Source: CAYTAU01 sp964442075
GTDB taxonomy: Bacteria; Bacteroidota; Bacteroidia; Bacteroidales; CAYTAU01
Reading direction: 5' to 3'
Assembly (NCBI GenBank): GCA_964442075.1
Contig: CAYTWH010000016.1
Span: 1 to 64,000 of the forward strand
DNA: 64,000 nt
The notes under the pieces are model-generated. The model made no database searches, had not been told where the DNA came from, and saw only the letters and a list, made by a program, of their open reading frames with translations. Positions 16,997-25,700 of this stretch are shown here, in pieces. The translations under genes and the position numbers were made by a program. The first letter of the stretch is position 1; every line of letters starts with the position of its first letter.

Positions 16997-17326
16997 CATG
17001 ATTCCCTTTATATTTACAACGTATTATTCTCAAGAATATCCCGTGAGATTTAATAAAAAATATTTCTTTAATAGATATTAATTTTTTCATTATGTAAAAA
17101 GGTATTTAAGGCTAAGCCCTTATACATGCTTACAAAAACCTTCATACCCAATGCCTATCAAGGCAATAGAATTACTTTGAAATATTAATAAATACTAAAT
17201 GAAAGTGATTTAATTAGAAGTTTTGCGAAATAAACTTATAAGATCAACTCTCAGTTTTGTATTAGACGAAAACGTAGCCTGATGGTTGCTTATTTTTCCT
17301 TCTTTTTATTAAAAAGTTAAAAAGAA

Positions 17327-17356
17327 TTTGCATTTATTATTATTTTACTAATTTAG
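17327..17356 (+). promoter_or_regulatory. Bacteroidota-type promoter in the gene-free stretch
   Basis: TTTG at 17327-17330, an 18-nt spacer, then TAATTTAG at 17349-17356. This is one of the cleanest promoter matches in the window, yet no open reading frame follows it. Confidence 0.55.
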
Positions 17357-17361
17357 CAGTG

Positions 17362-17430
17362 CGAAATAAACTTTAAATACTTTTTATTTGAAGATCTAAA
17401 AATCCAATTCATCCCGAATTGGATTTTTTT
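17362..17430 (+). ncRNA. Candidate small RNA of about 65-70 nt, ending in an intrinsic terminator
   Basis: The region lies between a good promoter (17327-17356) and a perfect terminator hairpin: ATCCAATTC (17402-17410), loop ATCCC, GAATTGGAT (17416-17424), then seven T. No start codon with a meaningful frame is present between them. The 5' part contains GCGAAATAAACTT, also present at about 17229. It is too short for 6S RNA, tmRNA or the signal recognition particle RNA. The exact 5' end is an estimate. Confidence 0.45.
17399..17430 (+). terminator. Rho-independent terminator
   Basis: A 9-bp perfect stem, extended by A/T pairs, with a 5-nt loop and seven T residues. It points rightwards with no plus-strand gene upstream. 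Confidence 0.6.
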
Positions 17431-17531
17431 AATGTAAAGCAATATTGCTTTGTAATTAAATGAAAAAAAACGAGAGAAAAAAGATACATTGATATTATCT
17501 GCTTGTTTTGATTATACTACAACATTTTGAC

Positions 17532-17568
17532 TTCCCTTCGACTCCGCTCAATGTAAACGCTCAGTAGA
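17532..17568. repeat. REP-like fragment (CCGCTCAATGTAAACGCTCAG family)
   Basis: CTTCCCTTCGACTCCGCTC followed by AATGTAAACGCTCAG. The same words occur at 54215-54275, and a shortened copy at 53809-53842. Confidence 0.5.
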
Positions 17569-17744
17569 GCAAGTAGAGGGAGTTGTTATAAATTATCAAT
17601 GCATACCCAAAAAGCAAAACTTTGCTTCTCTTCTGCCTTTTTATATTTGGCTTTTGGCTTTTGGCTTACATTAACAAACATACAATGTCTTAAAGACATG
17701 GGATATTTGCGAAAAGATTGCAATTAACTGCTTAATTTATGTTA

Positions 17745-17944
17745 ATACGAAGCTTCGTATTGAGACAAACGACAAAGTTTACGTGCATACGAAGCTTCGT
17801 ATTGAGGCAAACGACAAAGTTTACGTGCATACGAAGCTTCGTATGGAGGCAAACTACAAAGTTTATGTGCATACGAAGCTTCGTATGGAGGCAAACTACA
17901 AAGTTTATGTGCATACGGAGCTTCGTATGGAGGCAAATTATGCA
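17745..17944. repeat. Tandem array of five 42-bp units, each with a 16-bp perfect palindrome
   Basis: The palindrome ATACGAAGCTTCGTAT starts at 17745, 17787, 17829 and 17871; a fifth with one change (ATACGGAGCTTCGTAT) starts at 17913. The spacing is exactly 42 bp. The 26 bp between are conserved, ending in ACAAAGTTTA(C/T)GTGC, so this is a minisatellite rather than a CRISPR array with unique spacers. It is open in several frames on both strands, but the peptides are low-complexity and unlikely to be real. Confidence 0.85.
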
Positions 17945-18040
17945 ATAATTATTAGATAAAAGCCCTTATTGTATCAAAATTATTAATTTTTAATTCTTAA
18001 TGCTTAATGGTTTAGCTTGTGGGCAGGGAGTATTTATGCT

Positions 18041-18253
18041 TGTTCTCAATACTCACTCCTTATAATCGTGAACTAGAACTGACAAAAGGGGTTTTGTTTG
18101 TTTACATACCCGTGAAAACGGGTATCCAGTGTTTGCAGGTCTACTGGATTACCGCTTTTCCCGAGAAGTCGGGACAGGCTGCGGCAATGTTTTGACTTTT
18201 ACTATGCCTGTTCTCGATACTCACTCCTTATAGTCGTGAACTCGAACTGACAA
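18041..18253. repeat. Dispersed-repeat cluster: two copies of a 45-bp repeat around hairpins
   Basis: TGTTCTC(A/G)ATACTCACTCC begins copies at 18041-18085 and 18209-18253; a third copy lies at 22551-22595. Between the first two are small hairpins, TACCCGTGAAAACGGGTA near 18107-18124 and CCCGAGAAGTCGGG near 18160-18175. The latter sequence also appears inside the element at 59368. No coding potential. Confidence 0.65.
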
Positions 18254-18315
18254 GGATGTCACTTCGAGTGTTCGACCTTAGGAGAACGTATTAAGAAGTG
18301 AGAAAGGGGATAATC

Positions 18316-20379
18316 TTAATCTAATCCAACAGTATTTCCTTTTGGAAATTTCACTTTATATTTCAGCTGCATTTTTTTTGTTGTAGATGGGTCTAATTTA
18401 AATGCCCAGGAAACTATACCTGTTGTTTCGTTTAATTTGCCATCGCTCATTTCTTCTTGGGTAATCACTACCTTACTATCTACCGACATAGGAAACTGAT
18501 CTTCAATAATAATATCAATAGACTGTTGTTTTGCATTTCGTACACTAATATCCCAATCGCGATAAGCAATATTATCGCTACCTATCAACTGATTTCTTTT
18601 ATAGTCTTTCGATTTTTTACGTTCTACTTTTATACCTTTATCTCTACCCAAAGATATCTCTAAAGTATCTACTAAGTATCTGGTATCAAAAAAAGTATTG
18701 CCAATAAAAGTTTCTTCAAAAAATACATTGGCTTGTCCTTCCAGCAAATTATATTGTTCCCAGTCAATTAATTGGGCAGTAATAAATACATCTTTATCCA
18801 AACGTGGTGCACAATAAAACTGATATTTTGCATCTGTCTGTATTCTTTGTATTGAAACTTTAATATTTTTTGGGTTGGAGGGTATAGAGTATTTTTCTTC
18901 AATAGTATATTCTGTACTAACAATATTTAATGTTTTTGTAGCAACAATTTGTTCTGCTTCAAGTCTTCTGCTCTCTTTACTACTTATTTTATTTACACTA
19001 TATCTTGCACTTTCTAGTGACTCTGTTTCATACATTGCTTCCTCAGCCATGGCAAAAGCATATACACCATTGGCATCGGTAGCTATCATATCATATTCAT
19101 CATTAACAGCAAGATCAATAGTAGGTAAAAGTCCGGAATAACCGGTATGAAAAATTGGTGACTGAACTGTCATTAATTGTTTTTCATAATCTGTATTTAC
19201 AGTTTTGTTTAGTGGAGTATATTTTTTATAAAGTTTTACAGTTAGTTCTTCTTCAGAAAGATTTACAGTTTGTCGGTTATATCCTATTGAATAAACATAA
19301 AGATATTTTGCATTATTTGGTAGTACTAATGAGAAACTACCATTAGCATCGGCAGTAGTACCAATACTTGTACCGGAAACCATAACAGTACACCATGGAA
19401 TTGGTTCGCCAGTTGCCTGATTAAGTATTACTCCTTTTACACGAGTAAACCTTGCATCGGTATATCTATAAAAACTATTTGGCCTTTGTGGCTGAATATA
19501 ATTATTATTGAGGTACAACCACCATGCTTCAATTTTTGGTTTTTCTGATGATTGTGAAGGGTCGCCAGTTGATAATTTTAATTTAATATTATCCCAGTCT
19601 TCACCACTTTCTTGTGTAACATTTGCTTTATACTCTATTATCATAGGTTCTAACACATTCTTTACACGCAAATCATAAGTAGGATACCATCGTGCATTAG
19701 GAACAATATAATTTAAAGTAAAATTGCCTTTAACTTCTTTTTTAGCAGAAACTTTTACTACAATCTGATATTCTATACTTTGTTTTGGCGATTTTAATGC
19801 TACCAGATGTTGGCTTACTGTTTTATGTTCTTCAAAAAGATCTAGTATTTGACGCGATATTTTTAGTTTTGCGGTTTTTATCTGAGCCAGCTTTAGTCTA
19901 ACCATCTCCTGTGCTTTTACAATCTGTTCTACAGTAACTCCTTTTGTTGTGGTAGAGATATTTGTTAAATTCATTATTGATTCTTCTTCCGATTTCAAAA
20001 CCTGAATTTTCACGCTTAGGTCTTCCATCTGTTTCATCAGGCTCTTTTGTTTTGTTTCAAGACCTGCCCACTTTGATTTTTCATTATCTACATCGCTCAG
20101 CTTGGGCTGATAATTAACAGACATAATAATAAAATCGCCATCGCCATTTACCTGTATGCTTTCTTTTTTTAGCAGAGATGTAGCATCAGAAATTATTATT
20201 TCTGATTCTCCGGCAGGTATAATAACCGACCCGGTTCGATTTACTTGTGCACCACTCTGAAAAACTGTTACCTCAGTAATGCTGGTTTTTAAATCTATTT
20301 CTTTTGCACTTATTTTTATTGCAATAAGAATAAACAATATTGTGATAGTTCTCATAATATAATGTTTTTTATTATTCAT
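18316..20379 (-). CDS. DUF4139/DUF4140 secreted protein with carboxypeptidase-regulatory-like insert, copy 2
   Basis: A 687-residue protein from the ATG at 20379; a second ATG eight codons on (20355) gives a more normal signal peptide (MRTITILFILIAIKISA). The N-terminal DUF4140 part has TEVTVFQSGAQVNRTG, then a helical pair (KQKSLMKQMEDLSVKIQVL). The DUF4139 part starts with WYPTYDLRVK and includes TGDPSQSS. An inserted CarboxypepD_reg-like beta domain (VKGVILNQATGEPIPWCTVM to VYSIGYNRQTVNL, about residues 310-375) sits inside DUF4139. Relatives are called MuiA-like mucoidy inhibitors; the molecular role is unknown. Its first ATG abuts the stop of the upstream paralogue, which implies translational coupling. 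Confidence 0.8.
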   Translation of the reverse strand: MNNKKHYIMRTITILFILIAIKISAKEIDLKTSITEVTVFQSGAQVNRTGSVIIPAGESEIIISDATSLLKKESIQVNGDGDFIIMSVNYQPKLSDVDNEKSKWAGLETKQKSLMKQMEDLSVKIQVLKSEEESIMNLTNISTTTKGVTVEQIVKAQEMVRLKLAQIKTAKLKISRQILDLFEEHKTVSQHLVALKSPKQSIEYQIVVKVSAKKEVKGNFTLNYIVPNARWYPTYDLRVKNVLEPMIIEYKANVTQESGEDWDNIKLKLSTGDPSQSSEKPKIEAWWLYLNNNYIQPQRPNSFYRYTDARFTRVKGVILNQATGEPIPWCTVMVSGTSIGTTADANGSFSLVLPNNAKYLYVYSIGYNRQTVNLSEEELTVKLYKKYTPLNKTVNTDYEKQLMTVQSPIFHTGYSGLLPTIDLAVNDEYDMIATDANGVYAFAMAEEAMYETESLESARYSVNKISSKESRRLEAEQIVATKTLNIVSTEYTIEEKYSIPSNPKNIKVSIQRIQTDAKYQFYCAPRLDKDVFITAQLIDWEQYNLLEGQANVFFEETFIGNTFFDTRYLVDTLEISLGRDKGIKVERKKSKDYKRNQLIGSDNIAYRDWDISVRNAKQQSIDIIIEDQFPMSVDSKVVITQEEMSDGKLNETTGIVSWAFKLDPSTTKKMQLKYKVKFPKGNTVGLD

Positions 20380-22290
20380 TTAATCTAAGCCAATAAAAGT
20401 TCCCTTAGGATACTTGGCTGTATATTTAAGCTGCATTTTCTTTGTTTCGCTTGGTGTTAGTATATATTGCCATGTAACTATGCCTGTTTTATTATCGAGT
20501 TTACCACCACTTTTATCTACATGCTTAACTACAATTTTACTATCGCCAGATATTGGAAACTGATCTTCAATCATAATATCAATGTTTTGTTGTTTGCCAT
20601 TTCTTACAGTAATATCCCAGGTTCTGTTAGCAATATTGTCATTTCCTAGTAAAGTATGCTTGTTAAAGTCTTTCACTTTTTTGCGTTCTACTTTTACACT
20701 TTTATCACGACCTAAAGATATTTCCAGAGTATCAGATAGGTATCGTGTATCTATAAGGGTACTTCCAATAAAAGTTCCTTCGAAAAAAACGCTTGCTTGT
20801 CCTTCAAGTAAATTATACTTTTCCCAATCTATCATTTGTGCTGTTAAAAACACATCTTTATCTAAACGTGGAGCACAATAATATTGGTAACTAACATCCG
20901 ATTGTATTTCTTGAATAGAAACTGTAATATTTTTAGGGTTGGATATGATAGTATATTTCTCGGCTATACTAAATTCGGTGCTAACAATGTTTACAGTAGG
21001 AGTAACTGAAATCAATCGTTCGGCTGCTTTCTTTTTATTTGATTCTCCTTTTATACCCGAACTATAATATGCATCTTCATCAGCTTCAGCTCCATCTTTA
21101 AAATCCCAACCATAATCAACTTTGTCATATACTGCAACTTCATCTAACCGTACATTGCTCTCAAGCATAAATATTTTCATTTCTTCACGATTAATTGCTA
21201 GTGTCTGAGTATTATATCCTATATAACTTACTTTAAGATTTATTGCATTTTCGGGAAGTACAATCTTGAATTTTCCATCCATATCAGTCATTGTTCCAAT
21301 ATTAGTTCCGTCAACCATTATTGCACAATAAGGTAGTGGTTCGCCGGTAGCTTTATCCAACACTGTACCTTTTACTTTTGTGAACTTTGCATCGGTATAA
21401 CGGTAATAATTTGATTGTTGGTGTGGATTAACATAAGCTTGGTTCAACGCAAGCCACCATGTTTCTATCTTTGGTTTTTGCGACGATTGCGAAGGGTCGC
21501 CAGTAGAAAGTGTAAGGTTTACATTATCCCAGTCTTCACCTGTTTGCTGCGATACATTAGCCTTATATTCTATAATCATTGGCTCGGCAATTGTTTTTAC
21601 ACGAAGATCATAGGTAGGAAACCATTTGGCATTAGGTACAATATAAGTTAATGTAAATTCAGCTTTTGTTTGTTTCTTAACCAGTACTTTTACTACAATC
21701 TCATAAGAAACTTTCTGTTTAGGAGTTTTTAGCACACTCAATTGCTGAGTAATTTTCTGATGTTCATCATTTAGCTCATACATCTGCCTACTGGCAATAA
21801 GTTTCTCACTTTTAATTAGTGCCAATTTTGTTTTCAACATTTCCTGTGCTTTTCCAACCTGTTCCACAGTAATACCTTCGGTTGATGTACTTACCGATTT
21901 TAGATTTAGAATTATAAATTCTTCGTTACGAAGCACATCTATCTTTACAGAAAGATCTTCCATTTTCTTTTTTAGCTCTTTTTCTTTAGCCTCAAGTACT
22001 TTCCATTTTGTTTTATTTTGTTCTCTATCGCTAAGGTTTACCTGATGATTTACAGAAATTATTGTAAAGTCACCATCTCCCCTTATCTGAATACTTTCTT
22101 TTTTAAGAAGAGCGGTGGCATCCCTTATCACTATATTATGCTCTCCTACATAAAGAGTAGCAGACCCTATACGTTTAACCTGGGCTCCGGTCTGAAAAAC
22201 TGTTACATCAGTAATCTTTGTTTTAAGTTCTATCTCTTTTCCCTGAACAGTTAGTGCAAGAAAAAGTAAAAAAGGCAATATAAATTTCAT
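20380..22290 (-). CDS. DUF4139/DUF4140 secreted protein with carboxypeptidase-regulatory-like insert, copy 1
   Basis: A 636-residue paralogue of the next gene with the same order: signal peptide (to about residue 17), DUF4140 (TDVTVFQTGAQVKRIG), helical pair (KEKELKKKMEDLSVKIDVL), DUF4139 (WFPTYDLRVK, STGDPSQSS), and the inserted domain (VKGTVLDKATGEPLPYCAIM to VSYIGYNTQTL). The segment following the insert (DEVAVYDKVDYGW...) is shorter and differs from copy 2. DUF4139 proteins probably act at the cell surface or in the periplasm; no enzymatic residues are evident. Both copies are intact, so duplication with divergence in the middle linker is the likeliest history. Confidence 0.8.
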   Translation of the reverse strand: MKFILPFLLFLALTVQGKEIELKTKITDVTVFQTGAQVKRIGSATLYVGEHNIVIRDATALLKKESIQIRGDGDFTIISVNHQVNLSDREQNKTKWKVLEAKEKELKKKMEDLSVKIDVLRNEEFIILNLKSVSTSTEGITVEQVGKAQEMLKTKLALIKSEKLIASRQMYELNDEHQKITQQLSVLKTPKQKVSYEIVVKVLVKKQTKAEFTLTYIVPNAKWFPTYDLRVKTIAEPMIIEYKANVSQQTGEDWDNVNLTLSTGDPSQSSQKPKIETWWLALNQAYVNPHQQSNYYRYTDAKFTKVKGTVLDKATGEPLPYCAIMVDGTNIGTMTDMDGKFKIVLPENAINLKVSYIGYNTQTLAINREEMKIFMLESNVRLDEVAVYDKVDYGWDFKDGAEADEDAYYSSGIKGESNKKKAAERLISVTPTVNIVSTEFSIAEKYTIISNPKNITVSIQEIQSDVSYQYYCAPRLDKDVFLTAQMIDWEKYNLLEGQASVFFEGTFIGSTLIDTRYLSDTLEISLGRDKSVKVERKKVKDFNKHTLLGNDNIANRTWDITVRNGKQQNIDIMIEDQFPISGDSKIVVKHVDKSGGKLDNKTGIVTWQYILTPSETKKMQLKYTAKYPKGTFIGLD

Positions 22291-22721
22291 ATCTATAAAT
22301 ATTATAAAATAATTAGTTTTTTGCTAAAATTAAGGTTCTCAAAGATACAAATATTACGCCATAAATTATATAAAGAAATGTAATATTGTAGTTATAATTT
22401 TTTTTCATTGCAAGTAGCTAGATTGGGGCAATCTGTTTAAATTTAATCTATTTTAGATTACTCACAATATATTAACTTTTATTGTGTTCGTGATTCCGCT
22501 TCGCTTAGTTTACGATTTTAAATTTTTGTCTTTTGACTTTGTATCATGTCTGTTCTCGATACTCACTCCTTATAGTCGTGAACTCGAACTGACAGGAGGT
22601 TTTATGGTTGTTTTTGCATATTTCGCAAATAATAGGACAAAAAAACGAAATAAGGGCATATGTTTGACCACCTATGGCATTTGTTTGACTGTCGATAACG
22701 AAAAATTGAGTGTCGATAGGA
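22291..22721. other. Intergenic stretch of about 430 bp
   Basis: No gene seen. It holds the 5' region of the first DUF4139 gene and the third copy of the 45-bp repeat (22551-22595). Near the right end are short near-repeats (CATATGTTTGACC / GGCATTTGTTTGACTGTCGATA and GAGTGTCGATAGG). Confidence 0.6.
22551..22595. repeat. 45-bp dispersed repeat, third copy
   Basis: TGTTCTCGATACTCACTCC, then TTATAGTCGTGAACTCGAAC and TGACA; it is nearly identical to 18209-18253. The preceding words (TTTTGACTTT...ATG) also match that copy. Confidence 0.65.
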
Positions 22722-25700
22722 TTATTCTATTAATACAAACGCAGCCCAAAAGTATGGGTCGTACTTTGCTCGCATTTCTTTTTGTGTTTGGTTAAATGCT
22801 TGTTTAATCACGCAAGAGGCTGACGAGTTATCTTTTAGTTTTAGGAGTTTTTTATAGAAAGTTGTCATAAACTCTTCGGTTTCTTTGTCGGGTACTTGCC
22901 ATAGGCTCATAATTAGGTATTGTACTCCTGCCATTTTAAAGGCTCTTTGTAATCCGTAAACTCCTTCGCTGCCTTTTATGTCGCCTAGTCCTGTTTCGCA
23001 TGCCGACATAACGGTTAGCTTTGTATTTTGCAGATTCATATTTGATACTTCGTAAGCTGTAAGTACTCCATCTTCTCCTTTAATATTTGTTTTGCTCCAC
23101 ACATCGTTGGCTCTTGCCAATACTAATCCAGAACGCATTAATGGGTTTTTATTTTCTACAAATGTGCTTACTCCAATACCTGCTCCTCTAAACGAAACAT
23201 TGCCCGATTCTGTAATCTTTTCTTTTTCTTCAATTTCAGGATCACTATAAAAGAATCCATGGGTAGCAATATGTAATATCTGTGGGGAATCTTCATTATC
23301 GATATTCTTAAAATTTTCTTCGCTTGCAAGCAATCCAAAATTATCATCTGTTTTTATATCATAATCATTAAAAATAGAAGTTATTTTCTCAGCTTCCGAT
23401 TTTGTTCCTTTTAAATACTTCCATACTTCTACTTCTGTACTGTCGGTGCTATATTGTGCTCCGCCAAAAATTGAGACAGTAAGATCTTTATCAATAAAAT
23501 TTTCATTCTTCTTTTCTAATATTTTCATGGTAGAGCTTAACATGTTTATGTTGTACAGGTCTGATAAATACTTATTGTTGTTTGTTGCTATTGATGCAAA
23601 TGATACTTTGTGTAATAAGCCTGCCGAAGAAATATAAACTGTAGAAGCCTCACCCCAGCCTTCTCCAAAGGATAGGGAGTTTAAAACGGAGTCAATGGGT
23701 TGCCAAATTATGTTATATAATTTTGTGTTTTTAGAATTGTTGTTGCCATATATCGATTTTACATACTCAAGATTATTGCTACTGTGTTTTCCTATAAATT
23801 CTTCTAAGTCTTTTGCCTCAAAAAGCTTTATTATTTTAGGATTTTTAAATTCTCTTGTAATTATTATTGCACAATAGATATCTTCATAAGTATTGTCCAT
23901 TTTTAAATTATTAAAATGCATAAACTCAATTGCTGCTTCGTTCTCTTCTAAGTCTTTTTGTATATCTGTCCATTTTGAATTATTAATATTAAGTTCGTTT
24001 TTAAAACTATAGGAGTTTTCTACTAATTCTTTTTCCAACACATTAGCCTTTTCTTCTAATTCTTCAATGCTTACATACCTTTCGTCATTTGCAATAGAAT
24101 ACAATTTTGATAATTGCTGTTTTATTCCAATCCAATTATTATAAGTTTGAATTAAATCTTGTTTTTTTGAACTTAGTATACTGTTCTTCATCCCATTTGA
24201 AGATTTCAACAACATACCTTTATTTAATAGTTCGTTATTATAAACCACTTGCTTTAGCTTGTCTGATTTGTTGTTTTTTAAAGCAAATGCTTTAATCCTA
24301 TCATTATATAATTGAATAGAATTAAGATACTTCTCTCTTTCTATTTCAGATAAAAACGAGAAGTTCTTTTTTAAAAGAGCATATTGAATTTCATTACTTT
24401 TTATATAATACTCTTCTGCTTTATCAAAATTGTTTTTTGTTTCATAAATATAGGCTAGCATGGAAGCTACATCGGCAAAAGATGAATTCATTTCTCCAAA
24501 CTTGTTTTTATAGATTTCCATAGCCAACAAAGCATACTTTTCTGCTTTATTATACATAAAGCCACCCCAATATAATTTAGATAGGTTATTGTACGATACT
24601 GCCAACTTCTGGCTGGTTTCTCCAAAATGTTTCTTTTCTATTTCTATTGCACGCAAATATAAGTTTTCTGCCTTGGGGAAATTGTCGGTGTATCTATAGA
24701 GTTCTGCAAGATTATTAAGGTTTGTAGCATAATGGGGGTGATCTATTCCTATTATTGCACTATCTATTTTTAATGATTGATAGAAATACTTTTTTGCTTT
24801 TTCGGCATATTCGGGTTTTTGCGTATCCATATACTCTGCAAGGTATAATGCCCCAACATTATTCAATATGTTTGAATATTCAGTATGGTTTTCGCCATAT
24901 ATTTTTCTTTTCTTTTCCAGAGCTTCTAAATAAAGTTTCTCCGATTTTTCGTAATTCGCAATTTCATAATAAAACATTCCCAAGTTATTAAGATTTGCAG
25001 CATAATCGGGATGCTCTTCCCCATAATTATCTTTAATTAATTTATTAGACCTAAGTAAATACTTTTCGGCTGTTTTATAATCATCTTTTACTATGTATAA
25101 ATTAGCCAAATTGGATAAAACATAAGCGTTATTTGGATGATCTTTTCCGTATGCTTCATTTAAAATCTTTAGTGAGTTCTTTAATAGATTTTCTGCCTTT
25201 TCAATTTCTCCTGATTCTGAATATGTTTGTCCTAAATTATTAAGAATAGTTGAATACTCAGGGTGCATATCTCCATAAGTCTTTTTAAATATCTTTAGGG
25301 ATATTATATAATATTCTATAGCTTTTTGATGATTACCCATTGTTGAATATAAATTGGCAAGACTGCCCAATACATTAGCATAACTGACATGCTCCTCTCC
25401 AACTGTTTTCTTATGAATTGCAAGTGCCTTTTGCAAATACTCTTTGGCAAGAATATAATCTCCGGTAATAGACAAGAGATTAGAATAATTCATATAAGTT
25501 GTTGCCAGTTCGGGATGTTCTTCTCCTTGTGTTGCAATTTTTAATTTTATAACATTCTTAAAAATTGAGACAGCTTTTTCATATTGTCCGATATCGGTAG
25601 TGTGAGTTGCATAATTATTTAGCGTGTTAATGTATCCGGCATACTTTTCTCCATACATTTCCTTTTGTTCGGCAAGACTTTTTATAAACAATGAATCGGC

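Larger units (their letters stand above)
16870..18315. other. Gene-free stretch of about 1.45 kb
   Basis: No convincing gene is seen. In order it holds: the sigma-factor upstream motif (16965-16996); A/T-rich DNA with GCGAAATAAACTT occurring twice (about 17229 and 17361); a promoter plus terminator pair suggesting a small RNA (17327-17430); a REP-like fragment (17532-17568); a tandem palindrome array (17745-17944); and dispersed repeats with hairpins (18041-18253). Open frames inside the array exist only because its 42-bp period is a multiple of three. Confidence 0.7.

Noticed and set aside
17745..17944. Possible CRISPR array because of regularly spaced palindromes.
   Set aside because: The 26 bp between palindromes are themselves conserved, so there are no unique spacers, and no cas gene is present in the window.
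17732..17948. Open frames of 60-69 codons on both strands over the 42-bp array.
   Set aside because: They exist in several frames at once because the period is a multiple of three; their peptides are pure repeats with no start context.
16870..18315. tRNA or other stable RNA genes in the large gene-free stretch.
   Set aside because: I found no cloverleaf with a GTTCGAnTC arm and CCA-like end; only the short promoter-terminator unit remains as a candidate.
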